From positions 186,001 to 250,000 of the forward strand of contig JBFLZC010000004.1 in assembly GCA_040756375.1 (NCBI GenBank): 64,000 nucleotides of DNA, in the 5' to 3' direction. Source of the stretch: VGSG01 sp040756375 (GTDB taxonomy: Bacteria > Desulfobacterota > Desulfomonilia > Desulfomonilales > Desulfomonilaceae). Below are positions 42,244 to 50,993 of the stretch, piece after piece. Both the position numbers and the translations under genes were made by a program. The notes below the pieces were generated by a model. That model saw only the letters and a list, made by a program, of their open reading frames with translations, searched no databases and was not told where the DNA came from. The number at the start of each line of letters is the position of its first letter. Within the stretch, counting starts at the first letter, position 1.

Positions 42244-44331
42244 TTATTTCGTTACCTTCTCCACGGTAACGAAGCACTCCTGCATAGCCGCGCTGCCGCC
42301 CACGTAGTCGGTTGCAAAATTCTGCAACTCCGAATCGCTCAGGCCGACCGCGTAGGCGTACCGCTGGGCCTTCGCCCGCTTGCCGAATGCGTGCGGCAAG
42401 TACGCGGCTTCAGGGTGAATCGCGTCCGTGGTATAGGCAATGGCTGTACCCGAGCCCGTGTCGCTGGAGACCAGGACGAGGTCTCCGTCTTTGATGCTCA
42501 GAAATTCCGCGACCTTCTTATTGATCCAGATGGGATGGTCGGGCAGCACCTCTTTCACGTACTTGTTGTTGCTCAACGAGCCCTGAGTGTACAGCGCGTT
42601 TCTGCCAATGATGAGCCGAAGCTTGCCTTCGGGTACCTGGATCGGCTCGTAGGGCGGCAGCGACGGCAGCCCTGCTTCTTCCATCTTGGCGGAAATCACT
42701 TCGATCTTTTTGGATGGCGTCTTGATCTTGAGGCCCGTATCGCGGTCGTACCAAATCTTTTCTTTCGCCAGGTTGACCACTCCGGTCTTGCCGAACTGAG
42801 ACAGTTCGATTCCGGCTTCGGAAAGCTTCCACTGGTTGTATTCATCAATATCTTTGTAGAAGAACTTCTCGCCGAACCCTAGGCGATCGGCCAGCTCTTT
42901 GAAAATCTGCCACGCGGGCTGCGTATCAAACCGGGGTGGCACCACGGTGCGCCTCAGGGCAAGGATCGGCTTGAGCCCTTTGCGTTCTTGGATTGGATCC
43001 CCACGCTCCAGAAAATGGGATTCGGGCAAAACCACGTCCGCAAACCATGCGGTATTGCTCCAATTCACATCGATGGCCACAACCAACTCGAACTTGTTCA
43101 GCGCCTTGATCAATGCATTGGTGTCGGGAGTTGAATACATCGGGTCGAATCGATAGATAATCAGAGCCTTCACCGGATAAGGTTGCTCGGTTTCCGCGGC
43201 TTCCACGAGCATGTGGGCAATGCCCTGACTCTTGTCTACGATGGGGAACTTCTTGCCCGGGCCAATACCGTCAAACCGATCTCCCTTGGGTGCTTCTATT
43301 GTGGATGGAAGCTCTTTCAGTCCTTTCTTACCGACATCCGTGAGGCCCTTCTTAAAGAACAGTCCACCCTCAACTTCGTAACTCCCCATCAGGGCGTTCA
43401 AGAAGAGAATGGAGCGCCTCATGTGGAATTCGCTCACGTAGCGGGCTGCAAACCATCCGATGTGGAAGATCACCTTGGGCTTGGCTTCGCCAAACTCTCG
43501 GGCAAGCCGTCGAATGGTAGCAGCTTCCACGTCGGTTTCTTTTTCCGCCCATTCCGGAGTGTAAGGCTCCACATAATTGCGCAGCGCATCAAAATCCTTT
43601 ACCCACGTCTGCACGAAATGCTCGTCGTACAGGTTGCTCTTGATGATCTCGTTCATGAGTGCCAGGTTGAAGGCCCAGTCCCCACCCGGCCTGATCTTGA
43701 CCCAGTAGTACGACCTGACCGCGGTTTTAGACGCTCGAGGGTCAACGGTGACGATCTTGACTCCATTGTCCATTGCGGCCATCAACTGGTTTACTTCTGC
43801 TACAGTCAGGGATTCATAGATGTTTCGACCGTAAAGAACCACGTATTCCGCATTCTCGATATCGAAACCGAGCGCCTTGCGTCCCACTCCTAAGGTCGCC
43901 TGACACGCAGTGTGCAAGGAAAGCGGGCATACGCTGTTATGAGTAAAGTCGTTGGGAGTGCCCAGACCGCGGGCGAATGACTTGACGAACTCGTTATTGA
44001 GGCTGCCGCGATAGCCGACCAGGATGCTCTGGGGACCCCATTTCTCGGCAATGGCCTTCAGTTTGTCCGCGACATAGGCGTACGCCTCGTTCCAGCTCGC
44101 GTCGCGCCACTGCCCTTCTCCACGTGGCCCAACTCGAATCTGGGGGCGCGTGGGCTTCTCCGAGTCGCTGAGGAACCACTTTGCCGCAGCGCCCTTTGCG
44201 CAGAGCCGCGTTCCTATGGAGCCAACGGCCGGGTTGCCGAATATAGTCGAGACGACTCCGTCGTCTAGGACCACTTCTATGGGACAGCGTGCAGAACACA
44301 TCTCACACTGGCTGTATGCTTTTGTTTCCAT
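42244..44331 (-). CDS. Molybdopterin oxidoreductase catalytic subunit, cytoplasmic
   Basis: A 695-residue bis-MGD enzyme of the DMSO reductase superfamily. The N-terminal 4Fe-4S motif is CEMCSARCPI with the fourth Cys in RLCAKGAAAKW. HNSVCPLSLHTACQ near residue 135 gives Cys as the likely Mo or W ligand. Further blocks are YVVLYGRNIYES, VTVDPRASKTA, IRPGGDWAFNLALMNEI and WFADVVLPESHFLERGDP. No Tat signal is present, so it works in the cytoplasm, unlike PsrA, PhsA or TtrA. The substrate is unknown; the adjacent sulfur-anion exporter type suggests sulfur or organosulfur chemistry, as inference. Confidence 0.9.
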   Translation of the reverse strand: METKAYSQCEMCSARCPIEVVLDDGVVSTIFGNPAVGSIGTRLCAKGAAAKWFLSDSEKPTRPQIRVGPRGEGQWRDASWNEAYAYVADKLKAIAEKWGPQSILVGYRGSLNNEFVKSFARGLGTPNDFTHNSVCPLSLHTACQATLGVGRKALGFDIENAEYVVLYGRNIYESLTVAEVNQLMAAMDNGVKIVTVDPRASKTAVRSYYWVKIRPGGDWAFNLALMNEIIKSNLYDEHFVQTWVKDFDALRNYVEPYTPEWAEKETDVEAATIRRLAREFGEAKPKVIFHIGWFAARYVSEFHMRRSILFLNALMGSYEVEGGLFFKKGLTDVGKKGLKELPSTIEAPKGDRFDGIGPGKKFPIVDKSQGIAHMLVEAAETEQPYPVKALIIYRFDPMYSTPDTNALIKALNKFELVVAIDVNWSNTAWFADVVLPESHFLERGDPIQERKGLKPILALRRTVVPPRFDTQPAWQIFKELADRLGFGEKFFYKDIDEYNQWKLSEAGIELSQFGKTGVVNLAKEKIWYDRDTGLKIKTPSKKIEVISAKMEEAGLPSLPPYEPIQVPEGKLRLIIGRNALYTQGSLSNNKYVKEVLPDHPIWINKKVAEFLSIKDGDLVLVSSDTGSGTAIAYTTDAIHPEAAYLPHAFGKRAKAQRYAYAVGLSDSELQNFATDYVGGSAAMQECFVTVEKVTK

Positions 44332-44523
44332 TGTCGAAACACCTCACCGCATCTCAAGGGGTTAATAACGAACGCCTGCTATTGTGAAACTCCTACTGGA
44401 GCATTCTCTGGTCGTGAATGCCTCACTCCCCATTCAGGCTAAGGGTAATGATTGCCAAGTCCGATGCCTGTCCCACCAAAACCATGGGTTCGCGACCGTA
44501 TTCATGAAACCTGGGTTGTCTCG

Positions 44524-45138
44524 TCATTTGCCGGACAGGTCCCGCTCTCCTTCCGTTGGGGCTAAGTCCGCAAGGGTCTTCGCCCTCCGAGGCCGTAGGT
44601 CGTACGAATCGAGGATCGCCTTTATCCTCTTGAAGTAGGGGATCCTGTACTTGATTCGCCGGAATATGAGATACGCGGCCGCGTACAGCGCGATGAAGAC
44701 CGCGGGGAAACCGAGTGAGTATTCGGAGAAAAGGAGTGGGAACTCCACGTCTGCAAATCGATACTGCATCCACACCAACGCGAAGGGAATGGGCCAGAGA
44801 AATGCCCCGGAAAGCGCAATCTGCATGAAAAAGGACCTTCCGAACGCATCGTTGGCCAGCTTGTTCGCGGCATCGTACGCTGCCTTTTCGCCGGCTTCCA
44901 GCGCATCCATCGACAAGTTCTGATAACGAATGACTTCGTCGGTGACTTTGTCGATGCGCTTCCTGGTGATGAGGAAGACCACGGAAATGGTGAGTTCTCC
45001 CATTATGAGCGCGATGGAGGCCAGGAGAAAAGTTCCCAGCATAAAATCCGCAAAAGCGTACCCTGTGATCCGGTACATCCAGATCAGGTAAGGATCCACA
45101 GCAAGGTACGCGGGGTGCATTTCCATGATGATTTTCAC
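44524..45138 (-). CDS. Three-helix membrane protein with central helical domain, unknown
   Basis: A 204-residue protein. A hydrophobic segment at about 28-58 is followed by a charged helical stretch (RKRIDKVTDEVIRYQNLSMDALEAGEKAAYDAANKLANDAFGRSF, about 59-103) and two more helices (about 104-124 and 138-160). This TM-coiled-coil-TM-TM layout recalls EMC3/TMCO1/YidC-type insertases, but no motif proves it. It sits 70 nt after a TauE exporter and before the Mo operon. The start may be GTG 45138 or ATG 45126 or 45120. Confidence 0.6.
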   Translation of the reverse strand: MKIIMEMHPAYLAVDPYLIWMYRITGYAFADFMLGTFLLASIALIMGELTISVVFLITRKRIDKVTDEVIRYQNLSMDALEAGEKAAYDAANKLANDAFGRSFFMQIALSGAFLWPIPFALVWMQYRFADVEFPLLFSEYSLGFPAVFIALYAAAYLIFRRIKYRIPYFKRIKAILDSYDLRPRRAKTLADLAPTEGERDLSGK

Positions 45139-45207
45139 GCAGTCAGTGACGGGGCCGGTTCACCCCGGCCCCAGTCCTAAAACGCTATCACCCAAGCATG
45201 TTTTCGA

Positions 45208-46371
45208 TTACATGCCGGGGAAGATCGAATAACCGAGAAAACCCTTTGTCGTATATCCGACACCCACGTAAACAGCCAGAACCACAAAGATCCGCTTTAA
45301 CCAGATGTCCGGAATATATTTGGACGTCATGGGGCCCACGATGGAACCGACAAAGATCCCTATAAGTTCCACGCCGATAAAGAACAGGTCCACGGGAACT
45401 CCCTTGACGAACATGTACGAAAAGATCGACGTGATCATACTGACCAACACGCCCATGGCCGACGTTCCGGCCACAACGTACATGGGCAGACCCGCGACCG
45501 ATGTCAGGAAAGGCACGTATAAGAAACCGCCTCCCACACCGATAAAGGAAGAAATAGCCGCAATCACAAAGCCCCCGATAATCGGCCAAATGGGGTTGAA
45601 GGAGAATTCCACTCCGTAGAACGTGAATTTAATTCGGGAAGCAGCCCATTGGGTCACGTGCACGCCGCGGGCCATCTCTTCAGCCTTTTCCCCGGGAGCT
45701 TTCTTAATGTGATCGCGCTCAAATGCTGCGGCCGCCTCTTTTGCAGCTTTCTTGCTCCTTTGTCCCCGTTCGGTGCTCTCGTAAAAGAGGAAACCTCCGA
45801 TAACCAATACGATTATGCCAAAGTAGCCGATATACGCGCTCAGATTGATTTTGCCCGCGGTCAAGACCGGAATGAGATACGCTCCGGCAATCCCACCGCC
45901 GGCCAGGAAGAGGCCCAGCGGCAAAACCAATCGGCCCATCCGATAATAGGTGAGCGAGGAGATCAATGCCGACAATCCAACGAGATACTGGTTGCTTGTG
46001 CGGATCGAGTCGGTCAGCAGCTTGTTGAGTACCGGACTCGTGTCCTTGAACGTTCGCCCGTAATCGGCAAGCCCGAATACTGTGATATGGCCCACCCCGG
46101 CCATGATGCCGCCGAAAGCGCCCACCGTTGAAAAGATCCATCCCGTCCAAATGCCCCAGAGTATACCGAGCAAGAGGTTGGGCTTGGGAGCGCCCGGAAT
46201 TCCCATGAATCCCGGGGCAGCCTTCGAGTCAATCTGGCCTTTCCCAGTGCCCGCGGGTGTCTTTGCGATTGCGTCCTCCAGTTTACCCGCCTGTACCGGA
46301 GAAGCCATCATTGTCGTGGCGAAGGCCGCTAAGAGGGCCACTGCCAACACAAGCATCCAACGTCCGTTCAT
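45208..46371 (-). CDS. TauE/SafE-family anion exporter with signal-like N-terminus
   Basis: A 387-residue membrane protein. It begins with a signal-like segment ending near ASPVQA, then an extracytoplasmic stretch of about 40 residues, and about eight further helices. IISSFIGVGGGFLYVPFLTSVAGLPMYV and GFGGIMAGVG-like turns identify the TauE/SafE family, which exports sulfite or sulfonates. ATG 46371 after AAGGAGAGAG is chosen; the frame upstream is Arg-rich and lacks a ribosome site. It heads the group of minus-strand genes including the molybdopterin enzyme. Confidence 0.88.
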   Translation of the reverse strand: MNGRWMLVLAVALLAAFATTMMASPVQAGKLEDAIAKTPAGTGKGQIDSKAAPGFMGIPGAPKPNLLLGILWGIWTGWIFSTVGAFGGIMAGVGHITVFGLADYGRTFKDTSPVLNKLLTDSIRTSNQYLVGLSALISSLTYYRMGRLVLPLGLFLAGGGIAGAYLIPVLTAGKINLSAYIGYFGIIVLVIGGFLFYESTERGQRSKKAAKEAAAAFERDHIKKAPGEKAEEMARGVHVTQWAASRIKFTFYGVEFSFNPIWPIIGGFVIAAISSFIGVGGGFLYVPFLTSVAGLPMYVVAGTSAMGVLVSMITSIFSYMFVKGVPVDLFFIGVELIGIFVGSIVGPMTSKYIPDIWLKRIFVVLAVYVGVGYTTKGFLGYSIFPGM

Positions 46372-46777
46372 TCTCTCTCTCCTTCCGATTCGGGACCGCC
46401 TCTGCAGCGGTCCATCAAGCATAATAAGAGCCCTGCTCCACGTCGGGAAACGCTTCCTCACCTGATCGCCCGTTACACTAGCCCGACGACGAGGCCGCGT
46501 TTCCAAAGATCCGTCCTTTGCTTCAACAATACCTGCTCAGCTTTCGGCGATGGCGCGGTTCCGTGAAGAATCACACGGGCTGATGCGCCGCCCGCGAATT
46601 GGGACGGGCGAAACCGCGTGGACCTGTCACCCCCTACCCACGGCCCCTCTATTTCCTACTCACTACTAGGCCGACCGCGCTCTCCCGTTGTTCGCATGTC
46701 CGATCAAGAATAAGCAGGCTAACAGAGGCCGTGGGGGAAACCTAATTCGTTAAGTTAACCCAACCGGCAAAGAAAGT

Positions 46778-46924
46778 CTACCAATTTCTGCCTACCCCAT
46801 CAATTTCCTCCCACAATCCCTTCACCGCCCTATCCACGCAGACTTCCACTTCTCCTCCGAGAAAACGAGCATAATTGCCAAGGTCAGAGACGATCCCACG
46901 CAAAAGGTCAGCCTGGAGCCTCAC
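46778..46924 (-). CDS. Possible small protein overlapping the thioesterase 3' end
   Basis: A 48-codon frame from GTG 46924 begins inside the last codons of the thioesterase gene and runs past its stop to TAG at 46778. The product is amphipathic (QADLLRGIVSDLGNYARFL...VDRAVKGLWEEIDGVG) with protein-like composition. Overlap with the upstream stop would allow translational coupling. No separate strong ribosome site or known family is evident. The remaining gap to 46372 shows nothing else. Confidence 0.35.
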   Translation of the reverse strand: MRLQADLLRGIVSDLGNYARFLGGEVEVCVDRAVKGLWEEIDGVGRNW

Positions 46925-47351
46925 CCATGCGCACCGATGTGGTTGCGAATGTGCCGGACCCTACAGCCACCAACGTTCCGTCAGGCGCTCGTACTTCAAC
47001 CTCACACATGGCGATCTTGGAACCCGCGCGCAGAAGCTTCCCCGTGGCGTACAGGTCGGTTTCGTGAGCCGGTTGCAAGAGCCTGACCTGGTATTCAGCC
47101 GTGGCAATCCAGTGATCATAGAAAGGCGCGGCAGCCCACCATCCTGCCATATCCACGAGCGTGCCGATAATTCCCCCGTGAACCCCACCCACGCTGTTGC
47201 TGAGAGACGGGTTGTAAGGCAGGTGAAAGACAGGATTTCCCTCAGGATCGTATTCTAGCTTCATTCCGAAGGTCTTTCTCAAAGGAGCCGTGGCGAAACG
47301 CTTTTGCAGTTCTTGTTTTCGTCGTTGGATCGTTTTTGGACTGGGTTTCAC
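46908..47351 (-). CDS. PaaI-type hotdog thioesterase
   Basis: A 147-residue hotdog-fold protein. NSVGGVHGGIIGTLVDMAGWWAA is the PaaI/YdiI catalytic-type motif, with the HGG turn and following acidic residue, and YQVRLLQPAHETDLYATGKLLRAGSKIAMCEVEV completes the fold. It probably hydrolyses acyl-CoA thioesters of unknown acyl type. The start is GTG 47351 after GGAGAGACA; the frame is open further upstream but the added residues look non-coding. Confidence 0.85.
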   Translation of the reverse strand: MKPSPKTIQRRKQELQKRFATAPLRKTFGMKLEYDPEGNPVFHLPYNPSLSNSVGGVHGGIIGTLVDMAGWWAAAPFYDHWIATAEYQVRLLQPAHETDLYATGKLLRAGSKIAMCEVEVRAPDGTLVAVGSGTFATTSVRMGEAPG

Positions 47352-47733
47352 GTCTGTCTCTCCATTTCCCGTAGTGGTCGAGTACAATGCAGCGCCAAGA
47401 CCTCTGAGCAATAAGCTGGGCTTAAGTGCTCGAGAATACGGTCTCGCGGAAGGGAGCCGACGGAGATTATACGCCGAATAGAAGCGCAAGGGGCACAAAT
47501 ACAACTGGTCGTAGCGCGCTTTACGCGACAGTCCCTGACCAGCCCGGGAGATCCAAGACAACTCTAAGGATTGACAATGCGATCACTGGCAGGAAAAGGA
47601 AGGAGAGATACGGAGCTTGAACTCTCGCGTCTAGAGGTAGGGGAGCCGTCGTCGTCCGAGATTCCATCGGCCGCTGGCGGCTCGCCCAAGCACGGTCAGC
47701 AGATTAAATCATCGAATAAAGGGGACGGCAGAG
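47352..47733. other. Intergenic region, nothing recognised
   Basis: Short frames on both strands lack ribosome sites and known motifs. No repeat family from elsewhere in the window is present. Confidence 0.4.
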
Positions 47734-47931
47734 TTACTTCTTGCACTTTTTGCAGTCCGTGACCACCTTGCCTTTGGCTTTCGTGCACTCGGCCTTGGTC
47801 ATCTCCTTGCAATCGCCCTTGATGCAGCACTTCACCTTGTCGGTGGCCGCGGCTTTCTTCTCGGCAGCCATAGTCATGGGGACCGCAAGCACAAACGCCA
47901 GTAGCATGACCAGCACTAGGATCTTCTTCAT
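47734..47931 (-). CDS. Small exported Cys/Lys-rich protein
   Basis: A 65-residue protein. The first 23 residues are a signal peptide (KKILVLVMLLAFVLAVPMTMA, then AEKK). The mature part is about 42 residues, Lys-rich, with six cysteines: KCCIKGDCKEM, ECTK and DCKKCKK. The spacing could bind metal or form disulfides. ATG 47931 has GAGGAGG 8 nt upstream. A stem-loop lies just before it. No family is recognised; similar small Cys-rich exported proteins occur in deltaproteobacteria. Confidence 0.75.
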   Translation of the reverse strand: MKKILVLVMLLAFVLAVPMTMAAEKKAAATDKVKCCIKGDCKEMTKAECTKAKGKVVTDCKKCKK

Positions 47932-47966
47932 CACATGCCTCCTCAGTCGAGGGACAACTAACCATG

Positions 47967-47985
47967 CCCTAACTCGAAGTTAGGG
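47967..47985 (-). terminator. Stem-loop between the TraB-like gene and the small Cys-rich gene
   Basis: CCCTAACT-CGA-AGTTAGGG is a perfect 8-bp stem with a 3-nt loop. It may end the TraB-like transcript or structure the leader of the small gene. There is no T-run, so the role is uncertain. Confidence 0.4.
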
Positions 47986-48094
47986 AGGTGTCATAAGCGC
48001 GAATCCTACTGCCGCGTCTTGTCCCGACGCAAGTTCTTTTTCTTAGGACTCACTTGCCCATAGTCGCTGATGTACTCGGCAACTCTGCCCGTCT

Positions 48095-48937
48095 CTACGG
48101 GGGGTCTGCTTTCGACACTTCAAAACCCACTGCTGAGAACATGGACCTGAGTCTCGCCAGGTGCGGTACACCCACAAAGGCCACCGCGTCTCCGCCGTCC
48201 ATGTGACCGAGCATTCGCTCAAAGAGTATGGTGTCACGTCGGTCCATTATCCCGGGTTCACGGGTAGGAAAGCCGTATGGGTTCGAGAAGATCTTGTCCA
48301 CGTCACCTGCCAGATACCATTTCAGGAAGCGTCGGGTATACGAGTCCCACTGGTTTATCCGGGAGATGAAGTCGACAATCTTTTTCTGGGAAAGGCTCTC
48401 CAGGAATTGTACCTGTTCCTCTATGGTTTCCAGGAACACGATCGGCTTGTCGTTTTCTTGGGCGATACGGTACGCCTCCAGGTCAACTGAGGACTTCCAC
48501 CCGTTCTTTCGTAGGAATCCCGAATAGAGCGCGAAGAAAGCCATCCACGGCTTCATATCTTTCATGGCCGAGCAAACCGTGTCTCTGGGCGCCGGTGTGA
48601 AGAACTGAAGCTCAATATCAGATCTTCGCTGACTCGCATCCGGGGCAAGGACATCAGCTATTCGGCGTATTGTGAGGTCATCAAGCTGTGCCAAGAGTTC
48701 TTCCAAATTTCCGGATCCAACCCCTGCTGCGCGCACCCTTTCCATGTTTCCTTCATCGAGCGGCCCCTCGAATAATGCGACCTGGGCGTGTTCCAAGAGC
48801 CGTGACAGCGACGTTCGAAAACTGTACGGAAAGAAATGGGCTGTTCCCACGACGAAAGACGTGCGGCCGTTCTTTTCAAAACGCCACACCATTCTCAGTT
48901 CGTGTTCCCACAATCTCCTGAGGAACTGCATTGACAT
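48095..48937 (-). CDS. TraB/GumN-family protein
   Basis: A protein of about 280 residues in the TraB/GumN (Tiki-like) family. It shows the early FVVGTAHFFPYSFR motif, VALFEGPLDEGNMERV, and the late GGDAVAFVGVPHLARLRSMF motif, whose His and the early GTAH residues form the conserved metalloprotease-like site of the family. ATG 48937 lies 14 nt after the stop of the GNAT-like gene and is preferred to a longer frame that overlaps it. Function in bacteria is generally unknown; proteolysis or peptide binding is suggested. Confidence 0.8.
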   Translation of the reverse strand: MSMQFLRRLWEHELRMVWRFEKNGRTSFVVGTAHFFPYSFRTSLSRLLEHAQVALFEGPLDEGNMERVRAAGVGSGNLEELLAQLDDLTIRRIADVLAPDASQRRSDIELQFFTPAPRDTVCSAMKDMKPWMAFFALYSGFLRKNGWKSSVDLEAYRIAQENDKPIVFLETIEEQVQFLESLSQKKIVDFISRINQWDSYTRRFLKWYLAGDVDKIFSNPYGFPTREPGIMDRRDTILFERMLGHMDGGDAVAFVGVPHLARLRSMFSAVGFEVSKADPP

Positions 48938-48951
48938 GTTCCACTCTAAGC

Positions 48952-49800
48952 CTAACGGACAGTGTACCCGACTATGGAGTCCAGAAGGGAAGGTTTCCTT
49001 ACCGCGATCTCGCACATTTCATACTTTATGGAAGGGACGCCGCCCCACTTTTCCTTGAAGCGGCGAATGCCCGGGTTCACTCCGAGCCCCAGGTGAATGT
49101 AGTTCTTTCCGCGGTCAACGCTCAGGCGGATCATCTCGGAAGCCAAAAAATCTGAAGCGCCGGACACGTAATTTTTCTTTGAATAGCACCCGATCACGTA
49201 CGTGGAGAAGAGAGTGGTTGAGAAATCCACCACGTAAAATGCCGCCAATTTCTCATCCCGATCCCAAGCGCTCAACACGATCGAATCTTCGGTAGCGCCG
49301 ACGTAATCCCACATCTTGAATAGCAATGCCTTTACGCGGGAGGGCGGATTTAGGAGGCCCACAAATTCTCGTGCAAGCTCTTCGTGAGCTTCACTGAGTG
49401 CATTTCCGTGCTCGATGCGCAGATTTCGAGCGGCCTTTGCGATCGTACGGCGCAACCCGGGCGGCACCGTCAGGCTACTCAGATCCAGAGTGTAGTACTG
49501 GTCGATTTCCCGTTCCACACAGGAATTTGTCAGAGAGCTCGGCACTTCAGGCGCTGCCAACGAGAGTCGCTTGGGTCTGAAGCGCTGTATCATTCGGTTC
49601 AGAGCCATTTCCAGTGCATTGGAGTCGAACTCACGGCCTAGAGGGTATCCCACCACGATGAGCACATCGCCCGTGAGACAACAGAAATAGTCATCGAAGA
49701 GAAACGGCTCCCCGCCTGAAACGCGGGTCATGAGGTCCACGCAGTGCTCAGGAACATAGGCTTGAGCGTTAATCCATTCGTGCTGCTCAGATGTGATCAT
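48952..49800 (-). CDS. GNAT/FemAB-like protein, paralogue A
   Basis: A 282-residue protein homologous over its full length to the gene at 50126. Shared landmarks are AYVPEHCVDLMTRVSGGEPFLF at the N-terminus and YVSGASDFLASEMIRLSVDRGK...LGLGVNPGIRRFKEKWGG near the C-terminus. The last motif resembles the RFK-WG segment of FemAB and GNAT aminoacyl- or peptidyl-transferases. Donor and acceptor are unknown. It is transcribed away from its paralogue across a 325-nt divergent region and leads into the TraB-like gene. Confidence 0.75.
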   Translation of the reverse strand: MITSEQHEWINAQAYVPEHCVDLMTRVSGGEPFLFDDYFCCLTGDVLIVVGYPLGREFDSNALEMALNRMIQRFRPKRLSLAAPEVPSSLTNSCVEREIDQYYTLDLSSLTVPPGLRRTIAKAARNLRIEHGNALSEAHEELAREFVGLLNPPSRVKALLFKMWDYVGATEDSIVLSAWDRDEKLAAFYVVDFSTTLFSTYVIGCYSKKNYVSGASDFLASEMIRLSVDRGKNYIHLGLGVNPGIRRFKEKWGGVPSIKYEMCEIAVRKPSLLDSIVGYTVR

Positions 49801-49954
49801 GGCACAGCCCGTATAAATGGCAAAAGATTCCGGGCGCCCAAATTGCGATCCTACGGCTATTCAGACCTGCGAAAGCATCCCGATGCGAGCATAACACATT
49901 GAATGAAGGCTCGGAAGTGTGCGCCAGATCGTCTTACTGCCGGTTGACCCCGAG

Positions 49955-49983
49955 TTGACACCCACAGGGCCCAAGAATAAGAT
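49955..49983 (+). promoter_or_regulatory. Strong sigma70-type promoter for paralogue B operon
   Basis: TTGACA (49955-49960), a 17-nt spacer and TAAGAT (49978-49983). A second TTGACC lies 11 nt upstream of the -35 box. The leader to 50126 is about 135 nt. No gene is present in 49801-50125. Confidence 0.6.
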
Positions 49984-50125
49984 GATCAGAGGTAGCCCAG
50001 GCCGGAAGGGCGAGTTTTGTTCGTCGTTACTGATGCGGAACTGAGCGTGCGAGGACGGCAACGTCATGCCTGTGGCGAATCTTAAACTAGTTGCAGCACC
50101 CCTGATTTAGCTTGGTGCCCGTTTC

Positions 50126-50953
50126 ATGCTGAGCCAGGAAGAACAGAAAATTGTGTACCAAAAAGCTTATGTCGCGGAACATCTCGTCCATTACGTACAG
50201 TCTATATCAGGAGCAGAGCCGTACCTCCACAAAGGTTATCTTTGCTTCCTGAAAGCAGACCACCTGATATTCATCGGCTATGCTCTTCAAGATCCCGCGG
50301 TGGAAGCCGAGGAGGCTTACGATAGTGCATGCAGATCTTACCAACCGGCCTCCGTCGCAATCATTGCCCCAAAGATCTGGCTCTCTGACACGGCTGGAGT
50401 AGAGCCGACGCACGATATGTACTACCGATTGACGCTCCCGTTAGGAGAGGTCAAGCCCGACCTGGCGTACATGATTCGACGGGCAGAGCGGGAGATCAGG
50501 GTAGGCCAGGGCACATTCGGCCCCGACCATGTGAAGCTCACAGAGGCCTTTGTCACCGAGCGACAGATTGTGGCAAGCTATGAGGAGATCCTCCAGCGGC
50601 TCCCCGAGTATTTGGATCGCTCCCCGAGCGCACGAGTGCTGGAGGCGAGGAGAGGAGAAGAATTGGTCGCGTTCAACGTAGTCGATCTTGGTTCGGCCTC
50701 TTATCTCTTCCACCTATTTAACTTTCGCGCCACGGAAACGTATGTGCCGGGAGCTTCCGATCTACTCTTCTTTGAGATGGTCAAGATGGCGGAATCTGAA
50801 GGCAAGAGTGCGGTCAATCTGGGGCTGGGCATAAATAGTGGCGTGCGGCGTTTCAAAGAAAAGTGGGGAGGCGAGCCTTTTTTGCCCTATACAGCGCTTC
50901 AGATACGACGGAAACCCATAGGTCTGTTTAGCGCACTCAGACGACTGCTGTAA
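50126..50953 (+). CDS. GNAT/FemAB-like protein, paralogue B
   Basis: A 275-residue protein with the same layout as the gene at 48952: AYVAEHLVHYVQSISGAEPYLHKGYLCFL, then YVPGASDLLFFEMVKMAESEGK...LGLGINSGVRRFKEKWGG. The two probably arose by an inverted duplication or from a common ancestor. It is followed 40 nt later by a radical SAM gene and then a flavoprotein, a likely operon. A transferase role on a peptide or cell-envelope substrate is inferred from the C-terminal motif only. Confidence 0.75.
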   Translation: MLSQEEQKIVYQKAYVAEHLVHYVQSISGAEPYLHKGYLCFLKADHLIFIGYALQDPAVEAEEAYDSACRSYQPASVAIIAPKIWLSDTAGVEPTHDMYYRLTLPLGEVKPDLAYMIRRAEREIRVGQGTFGPDHVKLTEAFVTERQIVASYEEILQRLPEYLDRSPSARVLEARRGEELVAFNVVDLGSASYLFHLFNFRATETYVPGASDLLFFEMVKMAESEGKSAVNLGLGINSGVRRFKEKWGGEPFLPYTALQIRRKPIGLFSALRRLL

Positions 50954-50993
50954 TTGCCAATAAACGACGGAATCGACTTGTTTCGGAGGCCAT

